From: JBFXCS01 sp050181915
GTDB lineage: Bacteria; Actinomycetota; Thermoleophilia; Miltoncostaeales; Miltoncostaeaceae
Direction: 5' to 3'
Length of the DNA stretch: 42,124 nucleotides
Assembly: GCA_050181915.1 (NCBI GenBank)
Contig: JBFXCS010000006.1
Span: 1-42,124 of the forward strand
Shown: positions 30,939 through 37,974 of the stretch, one piece after another
Layout: each line of letters starts with the position of its first letter
Position numbering within the stretch: the stretch's first letter is position 1
Program-made: the position numbers and the translations under genes
The notes under the pieces: model-generated
The model's database searches: none
Told to the model about the DNA's origin: nothing
Seen by the model: the letters and a program-made list of their open reading frames with translations, nothing else

Positions 30939-31403
30939 GTCGCCGAAGGCCGCTCCGGCGCCGCGCGGGGCGTGGGCGCGGAAGCGGCCCAGGCGGTCGC
31001 GCAGCTCGTCGGTGGCCTCCTCGGGCAGCTCCCACAGGAGCATCTCGATGAGCTCGACCTTGCTGGTGCGAAGGCCGCCGCGGCGCAGGCCGTGGATGAG
31101 GTCCACGAGGCGGTCGTCGAGGGGCCGCCGTACCCGGATGGCCAGGTTGACCGGCGGCAGGTCGGGGGCGAGGCGCGCCGGCGTCGTGCGGGCGCTCGGG
31201 CGACGGGACGACCGGCGGGCGGTGGGCGCCGTGGCCGGGGCGGCGGTGCCCTCCCCCACCGGCTCGGTGGTCGTCCCGTCGGTCGCGGCGGCGGGGCGGG
31301 CGGCGCTCGCCTCGGCGGGCCGTCGCGGCGGCGGCGGGGCCGTGCGGCGGGCCCGCTCCATCCGGCGTCGCATCAGGTCGATCCCGTTCGTCTCATCGGC
31401 CAC
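30930..31403 (-). CDS. Ribbon-helix-helix partition protein partner (ParG-like)
   Basis: A 157-residue protein. Residues 1-85 are low-complexity (Pro/Ala/Arg/Thr-rich, likely disordered). Residues about 88-130 (VNLAIRVRRPLDDRLVDLIH, then RRGGLRTSKVELIEMLLWEL) have the strand-helix-helix pattern of RHH DNA-binding proteins. GTG 31403 overlaps the parA 3' end by 11 nt. Position downstream of parA and the flexible N-terminus match ParF/ParG-type partition pairs, where the RHH protein binds the centromere and stimulates the ATPase. No ParB homolog is present. Its stop lies within an iteron copy. Confidence 0.7.
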   Translation of the reverse strand: MADETNGIDLMRRRMERARRTAPPPPRRPAEASAARPAAATDGTTTEPVGEGTAAPATAPTARRSSRRPSARTTPARLAPDLPPVNLAIRVRRPLDDRLVDLIHGLRRGGLRTSKVELIEMLLWELPEEATDELRDRLGRFRAHAPRGAGAAFGDGG

Positions 31404-32130
31404 AGGCCACCTCCACGGCATCGGCCACGGCCCGGAGCTCCGCGGCGGCGGCGCGCACCCGCGCGCCCGGGTTCGGCTGGGTGACGATCGCCGCGCGCCG
31501 CAGCCGACGGCGGATCCAGCGGTGCTCCGACACCGGCGGGGCCACCGCCACCCGGTCTCCGGCGAGGGCGGCGAGGCGCTCCACGAACCGCCTCGGCGGC
31601 ACGGTCGGCACCATGGTCGGCACCAGCAGCAATCGATAGGCGGCGTAGTCGGAGAGGATCGCCTCGAGGGCGTCCATCTCGCGGGCCCCCAGCACCACCG
31701 GCACCACCACCAGGTCGGCGACCTGCATCGCCCCGTCGGTGAGGGGGTTGGCGCCCGGATGGGTGTCCACCACGACGTACGGCGCCCCCCACTGGCCGGC
31801 CCACGCGAGCAGACAGTCGGCCACGAGGTCCGCCTCGATGTGGCTGGCGGCGAGGTCGGGGTGCCCGGAGAGGAGCGCCGGCTGGGTGGGTCGGCGGCGC
31901 AGGCGCGGCGGTCGACCGTCGGGCCCGCGCTCGAGGCCGTCCAGAAGCGGTGCGCGGACGTAGCCCGTCGGGTCGACGCCCCACATGCGGGTGGCGCCAC
32001 CGGCGTCCCAGTCGAGATCGACCAGGATCCCGTCGAGGGCCGCGGCGAGCTCGTAGGCGAGGGTGGTCTTCCCCACCCCGCCCTTCGCCGCCGCGACCGT
32101 GATGATGCGCGCATGCATGCTCGCGTGCAT
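31393..32130 (-). CDS. parA: ParA-family partition ATPase
   Basis: A 245-residue Walker-type ATPase. The deviant Walker A AAAKGGVGKTTLAYEL is near residue 13, followed by LVDLDWDAGGATRMWG (Walker A' Asp) and YVVVDTHPGANPLTD (Walker B). It lacks the N-terminal HTH of ParA type Ia, so it is a short ParF/Soj-like member. Its first codons (MHASMHAR) are written inside the GCATGC repeat cluster, so translation start and centromere/operator overlap; a second ATG at 32118 is an alternative start. Between the Rep gene and the RHH gene, all on the minus strand. Confidence 0.88.
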   Translation of the reverse strand: MHASMHARIITVAAAKGGVGKTTLAYELAAALDGILVDLDWDAGGATRMWGVDPTGYVRAPLLDGLERGPDGRPPRLRRRPTQPALLSGHPDLAASHIEADLVADCLLAWAGQWGAPYVVVDTHPGANPLTDGAMQVADLVVVPVVLGAREMDALEAILSDYAAYRLLLVPTMVPTVPPRRFVERLAALAGDRVAVAPPVSEHRWIRRRLRRAAIVTQPNPGARVRAAAAELRAVADAVEVACGR

Positions 32131-32211
32131 GCTTGCATACTTCCGCGCGTGCGTCCATTACTTCCATCATGCGCGCATGCACGCGAGCATGCATTGAGGC
32201 AGGGGTGCATG
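32105..32211. repeat. GCATGC-rich inverted repeats at the parA start: candidate centromere/operator
   Basis: A perfect 20-bp inverted repeat: ATGCATGCTCGCGTGCATGC at 32113-32132 and its complement at 32175-32194, 42 nt apart. ATGCGCGCATGC occurs directly repeated at 32105 and 32169. Six GCATGC hexamers occur in about 107 bp. The left arm covers the parA start codon. This layout fits autoregulation and parS function by the RHH/ParA pair. Confidence 0.7.
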
Positions 32212-32234
32212 CTGGAACGGGGTCCGGGTGACGG

Positions 32235-32273
32235 CCCTCCCGCGCAGCGATCCCACCGAGCGCCGCGGGAGGG
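32235..32273 (-). terminator. Hairpin after the Rep gene
   Basis: CCCTCCCGCG (32235-32244) and CGCGGGAGGG (32264-32273), perfect 10-bp arms with a 19-nt loop, 5 nt past the Rep stop on the minus strand. Confidence 0.5.
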
Positions 32274-32278
32274 ACGAC

Positions 32279-33268
32279 TTAGCCGGGGGCGGCGCTCAGG
32301 AGGCGCGGCGCGACCCGCCGGCCCGAGCGGCCCGCGGGGCGCCACACGATGAGCTGGTGGGCGACGCCGCCATCCACCGCGACCCGCTCGCGGGCGAAGC
32401 GGTAGCCGGTTCCGGGGTGGCTGGCGACCGCGTCGCAGGCCCTCATGACGGCGGCGACGTTGTCGCGCTCACGGGCACAGGTGGAGCCGATGCTGGCGAA
32501 GAACGGCGGGCCCAACCAGTAGGCCTGCCACTCCTCGTCGGCGTCGCCCTCCTCGAAGCGGTCGTTCTCGAGCAGCCCGTAAAGCTTGCGGGCGATGGGG
32601 GGCAGGTCGCGCAGGACGTCCCAGTCGATGTACACCCCGGCCTCGTGGCGCAGCTGCTCGAGGAACCAGCTGCCGAGGAAGATGTACCCGAGGCGCTCGA
32701 GGCGACCCTCGGTGACCACCGGCCACAGGACCCGGTCGATGATCCCGAAGTGGTCCTCGTGGGTCTTGCGGCCGGTCTCGGAGTCGTTGACCTCCCCCTC
32801 CCAGCGGGCCTCCTGAAGGTTCAGGAGGGTGCGCTTCAGCGCCTGGCGGGCGTTCTTGCCGGACTCCTCCCAGCCGAAGTCGTGCAGCAGTCGGTACTGG
32901 GTGAACGGCACCGCCGAGGCGGTCGCCTGTTCGAGCTGCAGCCACCGCGAGCCCAGCCAGACGATCGCCATGTACCCGTGACGACCGATCGGTGGGCCGG
33001 CGGTCTGACGAATCGAGCCGAGGCGGTCGGCGATCGCGACCCCGGCGGCGACCTCGAGGCCCTTGCGGGCGCTGGAGCGATCGGCGAAGCCGTACTTGAG
33101 GGGCTGCTCGAGGCGGCGCAGATGGTCTGGCTCGCACAGGGCGAGCTGGGCCTCGGCGCCGCTCGCCTGGGCTTCGTCGGCGATGCCCTGGCGGGCGAGC
33201 GAGAGCTGACGGGCACCGGGGCGGGGGAGGGGAGTCGGGTCGCTGCGACGGGGGCGGGCGGGTGCCAT
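32279..33268 (-). CDS. Probable plasmid replication initiator (Rep)
   Basis: A ~329-residue basic protein. I recognise it mainly by context and by general likeness to winged-helix plasmid initiators, not by a signature motif. Blocks include PFTQYRLLHDFGWEESGKNA, RQALKRTLLNLQEARWEGEV, EDHFGIIDRVLWPVVTEGRL and LPPIARKLYGLLENDRFEEG, which look like two winged-helix units. It lies beside iterons, a DnaA box and parA. Start ATG 33268 is chosen because the longer frame runs through an iteron copy at 33323-33341 and would encode repeat sequence. It ends before a hairpin. Confidence 0.65.
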   Translation of the reverse strand: MAPARPRRSDPTPLPRPGARQLSLARQGIADEAQASGAEAQLALCEPDHLRRLEQPLKYGFADRSSARKGLEVAAGVAIADRLGSIRQTAGPPIGRHGYMAIVWLGSRWLQLEQATASAVPFTQYRLLHDFGWEESGKNARQALKRTLLNLQEARWEGEVNDSETGRKTHEDHFGIIDRVLWPVVTEGRLERLGYIFLGSWFLEQLRHEAGVYIDWDVLRDLPPIARKLYGLLENDRFEEGDADEEWQAYWLGPPFFASIGSTCARERDNVAAVMRACDAVASHPGTGYRFARERVAVDGGVAHQLIVWRPAGRSGRRVAPRLLSAAPG

Positions 33269-33322
33269 CACCGGGAGTGTGGCGGGTGGTTCGGACGCGT
33301 GCAGCCCTTCGCGAGAACGCAA

Positions 33323-33341
33323 CCGGGGTAACCGACTCGCG
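33323..33341 (-). repeat. Inverted iteron copy upstream of the Rep gene
   Basis: CGCGAGTCGGTTACCCCGG on the minus strand, opposite in orientation to the main array and 55 nt before the Rep start. Candidate site for Rep autoregulation. Confidence 0.75.
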
Positions 33342-33382
33342 CCGTGGCCGAGCCGCATCGCGGCGCGGCCGGCCACGGCCGC

Positions 33383-33433
33383 TGTTCTTTTCCTATCTCC
33401 TACTAAACCTAATTCTAAGGAGCGCGAGAATAT
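33383..33433. other. AT-rich stretch at the origin (candidate unwinding element)
   Basis: Bases 33385-33420 are about two-thirds A+T in a window otherwise over 70% G+C, lying between the inverted iteron and the main array. Position and composition suit a DNA unwinding element. Confidence 0.6.
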
Positions 33434-33463
33434 GCCTGTGTGCAGGCAGAAACGCCGTCCACG

Positions 33464-33759
33464 CGCGAGTCCGTTACCCCGGTTCGGCGCGAGTCGGATA
33501 CCCCCGTCGCACGCGAGCCGGATCCCCGGGGCGCGAGTCGCTTACCCCCGTAACCGCGAGATGGCTCCCCCGGTTCAGGGCTCGCCGTCCCCAGGGCTGT
33601 GGATAACCGCGCGAGCCAGATCCCCCGGGGCGCGAGTCGCTTACCCCGGTTGCGTTCTCGCTCTGTGCCGCGCGCGAGCGACCTACCCGGGGATGTCCCT
33701 CGCGCGGGGACGCCGGGCGCGAGTCGCCTACCCCGGGTGGCGCGAGCCGCCTACCCCGG
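33464..33759 (+). repeat. Iteron array, ten 19-bp copies: candidate replication origin
   Basis: Copies start at 33464, 33488, 33512, 33532, 33555, 33610, 33631, 33673, 33718 and 33741. Consensus is CGCGAGTCGCCTACCCCGG, with the core CGCGAG nearly invariant and the right half variable. Spacings are 20-24 nt or near multiples (42, 45, 55), i.e. about two helical turns, so the copies face the same side of the helix. A DnaA box lies in the 55-nt gap. No gene is encoded between 33269 and 33769. Confidence 0.85.
33598..33606 (-). promoter_or_regulatory. Perfect DnaA box inside the iteron array
   Basis: TGTGGATAA, the complement of the consensus TTATCCACA, in the gap between iterons 5 and 6. It supports host DnaA participation at this origin. 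Confidence 0.8.
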
Positions 33760-33769
33760 GTCCGGTGGT

Positions 33770-35554
33770 TCAGGTGGTGAGGCGGCGGTAGAGCTGGGGG
33801 AGCTTCTGGGGGAGGGTGCGGATGTCGTCGACGACGACGAAGTTGGCGTCGGAGTACATGTGGGGCAGGTAGTCGGCGCCCTCGCGGTCGACGGTCACGC
33901 AGAACAGGTGGATCTTCTCCCGGCGGGCTTCGCGGAGGGCCATCTTGGTGTCCTCCTGGGCGTAGGTGTTGTCCTGGTAGGTGTCGGAGTCGTAGGGCTT
34001 GCCGTCGGTGAGGAGGATCATCAGCTTCACGTTGCTGTCGGCGGCGGCGAGGCGGCGGGTGGCGTGCCGCAGGGCGGGGCCCATCCGCGTCTTCTGGCGG
34101 GCGTAGATACCGCCGATGCGGCCCTTCACCCGGTCGTCGTAGCGCTCGCCGAGCTCCTTCACGACGTAGAACTCGCAGTCCTCGCGCCCGGAGCCGGAGA
34201 AGCCGTAGATGGCGTACTCGTCGCGGATCGCCTCGAGCGCCTCGCACATCAGAAGGAGGGCCTCCTTCTCGATGTCGATGATCCGCTTGCGGCCGTCGAT
34301 CTTGCGGTCGGTGGAGCTCGACATGTCCACCACGAAGGCGGTGGTGACGTCCCGGTCGCGCTTCTCGCGTTTGATGTACACCCGGGGGGTGGGAGACACG
34401 CGGGCCTTGCGGTCGACGACGTACTCGACCAGGCCGTCGGTGTCGAGGTCGTCGCCGTCCTCCTGGTAGCGCATCTTGCGCAGGGCCTCGGGGCGCATCA
34501 GCTGGAAGTTGCGGCGGATCTGGGTGACGATGCCGCCGAACTCGTGGAAGGTCGCCGCGACGAACCCGTCCTGAGTGCGGGTCTGGCGGTGCTCGGTGAG
34601 GGTGCACCAGGCGGGGCGGTAATCCTCGATCTTGTGGTCCCACTCGTCGTAGTGGTAGGTCTGCTCGCCGAGGTCCACGCTCTCCGTCTCGGCCTCCACC
34701 TGCGGCACGTCCCCGAGCCCCGACTGGTCCGGTGAATCCGAGCCGCCGCCCTCCTGGTCGTCGCTGCGGCCGTCGGCGGTGCCCGGCGGGGCGTCCTCCT
34801 CACCCTCGGACGAGGTCTGCTGGGCGACGTCCTCGCGGTCGCCCTGGCCGACCTGCATCTCGCTCGTCTGCATCGTGTCGGCGCTCTCGGCGTCCTGCGC
34901 CTCGGTCTCCTTCTTCTCGCCGGTGCCCTCGGGCTGGGGCTCGGTGTCGGCCTCGCGTTTGACCGGGGCGTCCGAGGGCGGCCGCACGAGCTGCTCCATG
35001 ACGGGGGTCATGAAGGGCGGCAGCTCGAGCTGCTCGTACTCGTCGACGCCGGAGGCGGCGGGCGGAGGCGGGGCATCGGCGCCCTCGGGCGGCGGGCCGG
35101 CATCCTCCGGCGGCGCCTGGTCGGGCTGCAGCTGTCGGCCCGGGTCGGCGAGGCCGTCGTCGATCAGCTGGTAGAGGCGCCCGGTGAGCGCCGCGGCGTC
35201 GCCGACCCGGGCGTCCTCGCCCTCCACGTCGGCGAGCAGCGGCACGGCACGGCCGATCAAGGCCCGGGTGGCGGCCGCCAGCTCCGCCAGCTCCGGCGTC
35301 AGCCCCAGGGTGTGCTGCAGCAGCGCCTCCACCACCGCCTGGGCGTCGGAGAGGGTCACGAGATCCGGTCGACGCTCCGCGCTCGCGGCCCGGATCAGCT
35401 CCATGTCGCGGCGGATGCCCGGATAGAGGCGCCGCAGCGCCGAGTCCACCCGGTGGCCCTCGACGATGTTGAACAGGTCCCGCGCCAGGGCCGGCTGGGG
35501 GAACAGGGCGTAGAAGCGCGTCAGGTCGGTCTCGGCGGACAGGCCGGTGGTCAT
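33770..35554 (-). CDS. VWA-domain protein of the NorD/CbbO type
   Basis: A 594-residue protein. The N-terminal helical part has LARDLFNIVEGHRVDSALRR and LYPGIRRDMELI, typical of NorD/CbbO. A long acidic low-complexity linker (about 150-290, rich in E/D/P/Q) follows. The C-terminal VWA domain has a complete MIDAS: DMSSSTD near 410, a Thr in KTRMGPALRH, and Asp in LLTDGKP. Such proteins work with MoxR ATPases as metal-dependent activators of target enzymes, for example Rubisco activation by CbbQ/CbbO. ATG 35554 overlaps the upstream gene by ATGA. The client enzyme is not evident here. Confidence 0.85.
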   Translation of the reverse strand: MTTGLSAETDLTRFYALFPQPALARDLFNIVEGHRVDSALRRLYPGIRRDMELIRAASAERRPDLVTLSDAQAVVEALLQHTLGLTPELAELAAATRALIGRAVPLLADVEGEDARVGDAAALTGRLYQLIDDGLADPGRQLQPDQAPPEDAGPPPEGADAPPPPAASGVDEYEQLELPPFMTPVMEQLVRPPSDAPVKREADTEPQPEGTGEKKETEAQDAESADTMQTSEMQVGQGDREDVAQQTSSEGEEDAPPGTADGRSDDQEGGGSDSPDQSGLGDVPQVEAETESVDLGEQTYHYDEWDHKIEDYRPAWCTLTEHRQTRTQDGFVAATFHEFGGIVTQIRRNFQLMRPEALRKMRYQEDGDDLDTDGLVEYVVDRKARVSPTPRVYIKREKRDRDVTTAFVVDMSSSTDRKIDGRKRIIDIEKEALLLMCEALEAIRDEYAIYGFSGSGREDCEFYVVKELGERYDDRVKGRIGGIYARQKTRMGPALRHATRRLAAADSNVKLMILLTDGKPYDSDTYQDNTYAQEDTKMALREARREKIHLFCVTVDREGADYLPHMYSDANFVVVDDIRTLPQKLPQLYRRLTT

Positions 35555-36639
35555 CGGGCCGTCTCCGGGTAGCGGGCGCGGAGGGCGTCGACGGTGGCGG
35601 TGATGTCGCTGAGGGAGAAGTCGTAGGTGCCGAACTCGATGCGGCCGGCGCCGTGGGCGGTGGCGACCTTGTAGGCGGTGAAGTTGCCGTCGTCGTCCTC
35701 GAAGAAGCGCATCTCGGGTGGCAGCACGATGTGGTCGGCGCCGTAGACGTCGACCGCCTGGAGCTCGTTGGTGCCGCGGATCGCCACCTCGTGGCCGGAG
35801 AGGGCGGTGGCGTAGAGCTTCAGGACCCGGGCGACGGACTTCAACGCCAGGCCCTCCTTGAGCTCCTCCAGCACCTGCAGGCTGTACTTGCTGCCGAGGC
35901 GGAAGTAGCCGCGGCCGACCTCCTTGTTGCGGTCGAGCACCTCGAGGCCGCGGTCGACCCACTCGGCGGCGCCGTCGGGGGAGACCCGCTCCCCGTTGAG
36001 CAGATCCAGGAGCGTGTCCGCCGCCTCGAGGGACGCCTCGGGGTCGGCGGCGGCCACCTGGCGTACCTGATCGAGGTAGGCGGGGCGGTAGCGCGGCCTC
36101 AGCCGGGCCAGCAGCGGCGGCAGGGCCGCGGCGAGCTCCACCGCGTGCTTGCGCCGCTTCTCGTCGCGGCGGTCGCGGGCGGCGAGCTGGGTGCGCAGCT
36201 CCTGGGCGCGCTTGACCTTCGGCTCCATCTCCCGCAGCTCGCGCTCGAGGGCGTCGAGCTCGCCGGCGAGCTGGGTGGTCTCGGTGTCCTCCGCCGGCCC
36301 CGCCGTGGCCCGGGACACGATGTCCACGTACGCGCCGGCGAGCGCCGTGTCGGGGGCGTCGTAGAGATCGGGGAGCTGCTTGGCGACCTCGACGCCGCTC
36401 TTCCATCCGGCGGCGGCGACCTCGCGCACCTGCCCCAGGTAGCGCGCCACCCGCTCCGGGTCGTGCTCGGCGAGCAGCCGCGGCAGCTGACGGGCGACCT
36501 CCACCCCCAGCTGGTACTTGAGGTCGGAGATCTCCTCGACCATGCGCAGGTACGACTGGCGCTGGTCCTCGGGGACCGAGATCAGCATCTCGCGGGCGAC
36601 GTACATGCCCACGTTCCCGACGGCGGGGCCGAAGGTCAT
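35551..36639 (-). CDS. NorD-like helical-repeat protein (MoxR/VWA operon)
   Basis: A 362-residue protein made of repeated helical units (VARQLPRLLAEHDPERVARY, VAKQLPDLYDAPDTALAGAY, and AAALPPLLARLRPRYRPAYL show the same L-P-x-L-L pattern). A central charged coiled coil spans about 125-170 (ELDALERELREMEPKVKRAQ). The C-terminal ~90 residues, with KLYATALSGHEVAIRG, HIVLPPEMRFFEDDDGNF and YKVATAHGAGRIEFGTY, match the part of NorD-like proteins preceding the VWA domain. So NorD functions appear split over two genes. Located between MoxR and the VWA gene, coupled to the latter by ATGA. Confidence 0.7.
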   Translation of the reverse strand: MTFGPAVGNVGMYVAREMLISVPEDQRQSYLRMVEEISDLKYQLGVEVARQLPRLLAEHDPERVARYLGQVREVAAAGWKSGVEVAKQLPDLYDAPDTALAGAYVDIVSRATAGPAEDTETTQLAGELDALERELREMEPKVKRAQELRTQLAARDRRDEKRRKHAVELAAALPPLLARLRPRYRPAYLDQVRQVAAADPEASLEAADTLLDLLNGERVSPDGAAEWVDRGLEVLDRNKEVGRGYFRLGSKYSLQVLEELKEGLALKSVARVLKLYATALSGHEVAIRGTNELQAVDVYGADHIVLPPEMRFFEDDDGNFTAYKVATAHGAGRIEFGTYDFSLSDITATVDALRARYPETAR

Positions 36640-36655
36640 TGCGCGGCGCCCCCCT

Positions 36656-37468
36656 CTAGAACTGGGTGGCGATGATCTCGACGATCGAGCGCTGCATCTC
36701 CAGGTCGTCGGTGATCGGCTTGCAGATCGTCGCCTCGCACGCCGCGATCGGCTCCACCCCGCCCTGGATCAGCTGACCGGCGTAGACCAGAAGACGTGTC
36801 GAGACGCCCTCCTCCAGGCCGTGGGTGCGCAGGTTCCGCACCTTCTCGGCGATCTTCACCAGCTTCGCCGCGGTCTCCTCGTCCACGCCGGACTCCGAGC
36901 GCAGGATCGTCTCCTCGAGGTCCGGCGGCGGGTAGTCGAACTCGATCGCGACGAACCGCTGCTTGGTCGAGTGCTTCAGATCTTTCAGCACCGACTGGTA
37001 GCCCGGGTTGTAGCTGATCACCAGCTGGAACTCGGCCGGCGCGGTGACGATCTCGCCCTTCTTCTCCAGCGGCAGGATGCGGCGGTCGTCGGTGAGCGGG
37101 TGGATCACCACCGTCGTGTCCTTGCGCGCCTCGACGACCTCGTCGAGATAGGCGATGCCGCCGGACTTGACCGCCGTGGTGAGCGGCCCGTCCTGCCAGA
37201 TCGTCTCGTCGCCGCGCAGCGTGTACTTGCCCACCAGATCCGACGCCGTCAGATCCTCGTGGCAGGCGACGGTCACCAACGTGCGCCCCAGACGCCAGCT
37301 CATGTGCTCGACGAACCGCGTCTTCCCGCACCCGGTCGGGCCCTTCAGCATCACCGGCAGACGCGCGTGATACGCCGACTCGAACAACTCCACCTCGTTG
37401 CCGAGCGGCAGGTAGTAAGGCTCCTCGGCAAGGCGGAAATCCTCGACGCGCTGGCTCTCGACCGCCAT
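36656..37468 (-). CDS. MoxR-family AAA+ ATPase (CbbQ/NorQ-like)
   Basis: A 270-residue AAA+ ATPase. Walker A is LKGPTGCGKTRFVEHMSWRL near residue 40, Walker B GGIAYLDEVVEA, followed by a sensor-1 Asn in VISYNPGYQS, and an Arg finger candidate in STKQRFVAIEF. The GNEVELFESAYHARLPVMLKG start is typical of the CbbQ/NirQ/NorQ subgroup. It would form hexamers and act with the VWA partner as a remodelling chaperone. ATG 37468 has AGAAGGAG ideally placed. First gene of a three-gene minus-strand operon. Confidence 0.92.
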   Translation of the reverse strand: MAVESQRVEDFRLAEEPYYLPLGNEVELFESAYHARLPVMLKGPTGCGKTRFVEHMSWRLGRTLVTVACHEDLTASDLVGKYTLRGDETIWQDGPLTTAVKSGGIAYLDEVVEARKDTTVVIHPLTDDRRILPLEKKGEIVTAPAEFQLVISYNPGYQSVLKDLKHSTKQRFVAIEFDYPPPDLEETILRSESGVDEETAAKLVKIAEKVRNLRTHGLEEGVSTRLLVYAGQLIQGGVEPIAACEATICKPITDDLEMQRSIVEIIATQF

Positions 37469-37508
37469 CGCTGCTCCTTCTGTAGAGCCGTCCAAAACGA
37501 TTCGACGA

Positions 37509-37514
37509 AGTGTA
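37509..37514 (-). promoter_or_regulatory. Candidate -10 element TACACT for the MoxR operon
   Basis: TACACT on the minus strand, about 40 nt before ATG 37468. The -35 is not convincing. Confidence 0.35.
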
Positions 37515-37542
37515 CCGGACCCTTCCGGGCCGGCGACCGGTG

Positions 37543-37878
37543 CTACCCCTCGCCGCCGGCGTCGGCGCCGGTCCACATCGACGGCAGATCGACCTCGAAC
37601 TCGCCGTCCGGGTCGGCGTGCTCGGCGTGCCAGGCCTTGAAGTCCGGGATGGAGAAGCCCACCACCTGGCGGCTGCGCGGCTCCACCCGCACGAGCAGCC
37701 CGCGCTCGGGGTCGTGCACGGTCACGGCCGGCACCGGCGGGCCGTAGCTGCAGTGGTAGGTGTCGGAGGCCTCGTCGTAGTGGGTGAGCGACTCGGAGGC
37801 GATCTTCAGGGCGTTCTCCTCGGCGAAGGAGGGGCGCCCCGGCTCGCCGTCGGGCGGGGTGGGGGGTTCGGTGCTCAT
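37543..37878 (-). CDS. Small conserved protein, paralog of the gene at 39693
   Basis: A 111-residue protein of unknown function. The core YDEASDTYHCSYG, then GLLVRVEPRSRQVVGFSIPD, and GEFEVDLPSMW is shared with the protein at 39693-39995. The YD-x-x-x-D-x-Y plus V-x-GF-x-I-x-F pattern recalls the DUF2283 family of small beta proteins. ATG 37878 has AAGGAGG 11 nt upstream. It diverges from the acetolactate-synthase-like gene and lies just upstream of the MoxR operon. Confidence 0.65.
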   Translation of the reverse strand: MSTEPPTPPDGEPGRPSFAEENALKIASESLTHYDEASDTYHCSYGPPVPAVTVHDPERGLLVRVEPRSRQVVGFSIPDFKAWHAEHADPDGEFEVDLPSMWTGADAGGEG

Positions 37879-37925
37879 CGGGTGGCGGTCCTCCTTCGGG
37901 ACGGGACGACCCGGGCCGGGTCCTC

Positions 37926-37931
37926 TAAACT
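37926..37931 (+). promoter_or_regulatory. Candidate -10 element TAAACT for the ThDP enzyme gene
   Basis: TAAACT in the divergent spacer, 43 nt before ATG 37975, which has a GGAAGG ribosome site. No clear -35. Confidence 0.35.
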
Positions 37932-37974
37932 CGGCGGCCGACCTGTCGGATCCTCTGGGCGGAAGGACATCGGA

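Noticed and set aside
33464..33759. Iteron array considered as a CRISPR array
   Set aside because: Spacers of 1-5 nt (or multiples of repeat length), repeats only 19 bp, no cas genes; matches a replication origin instead.
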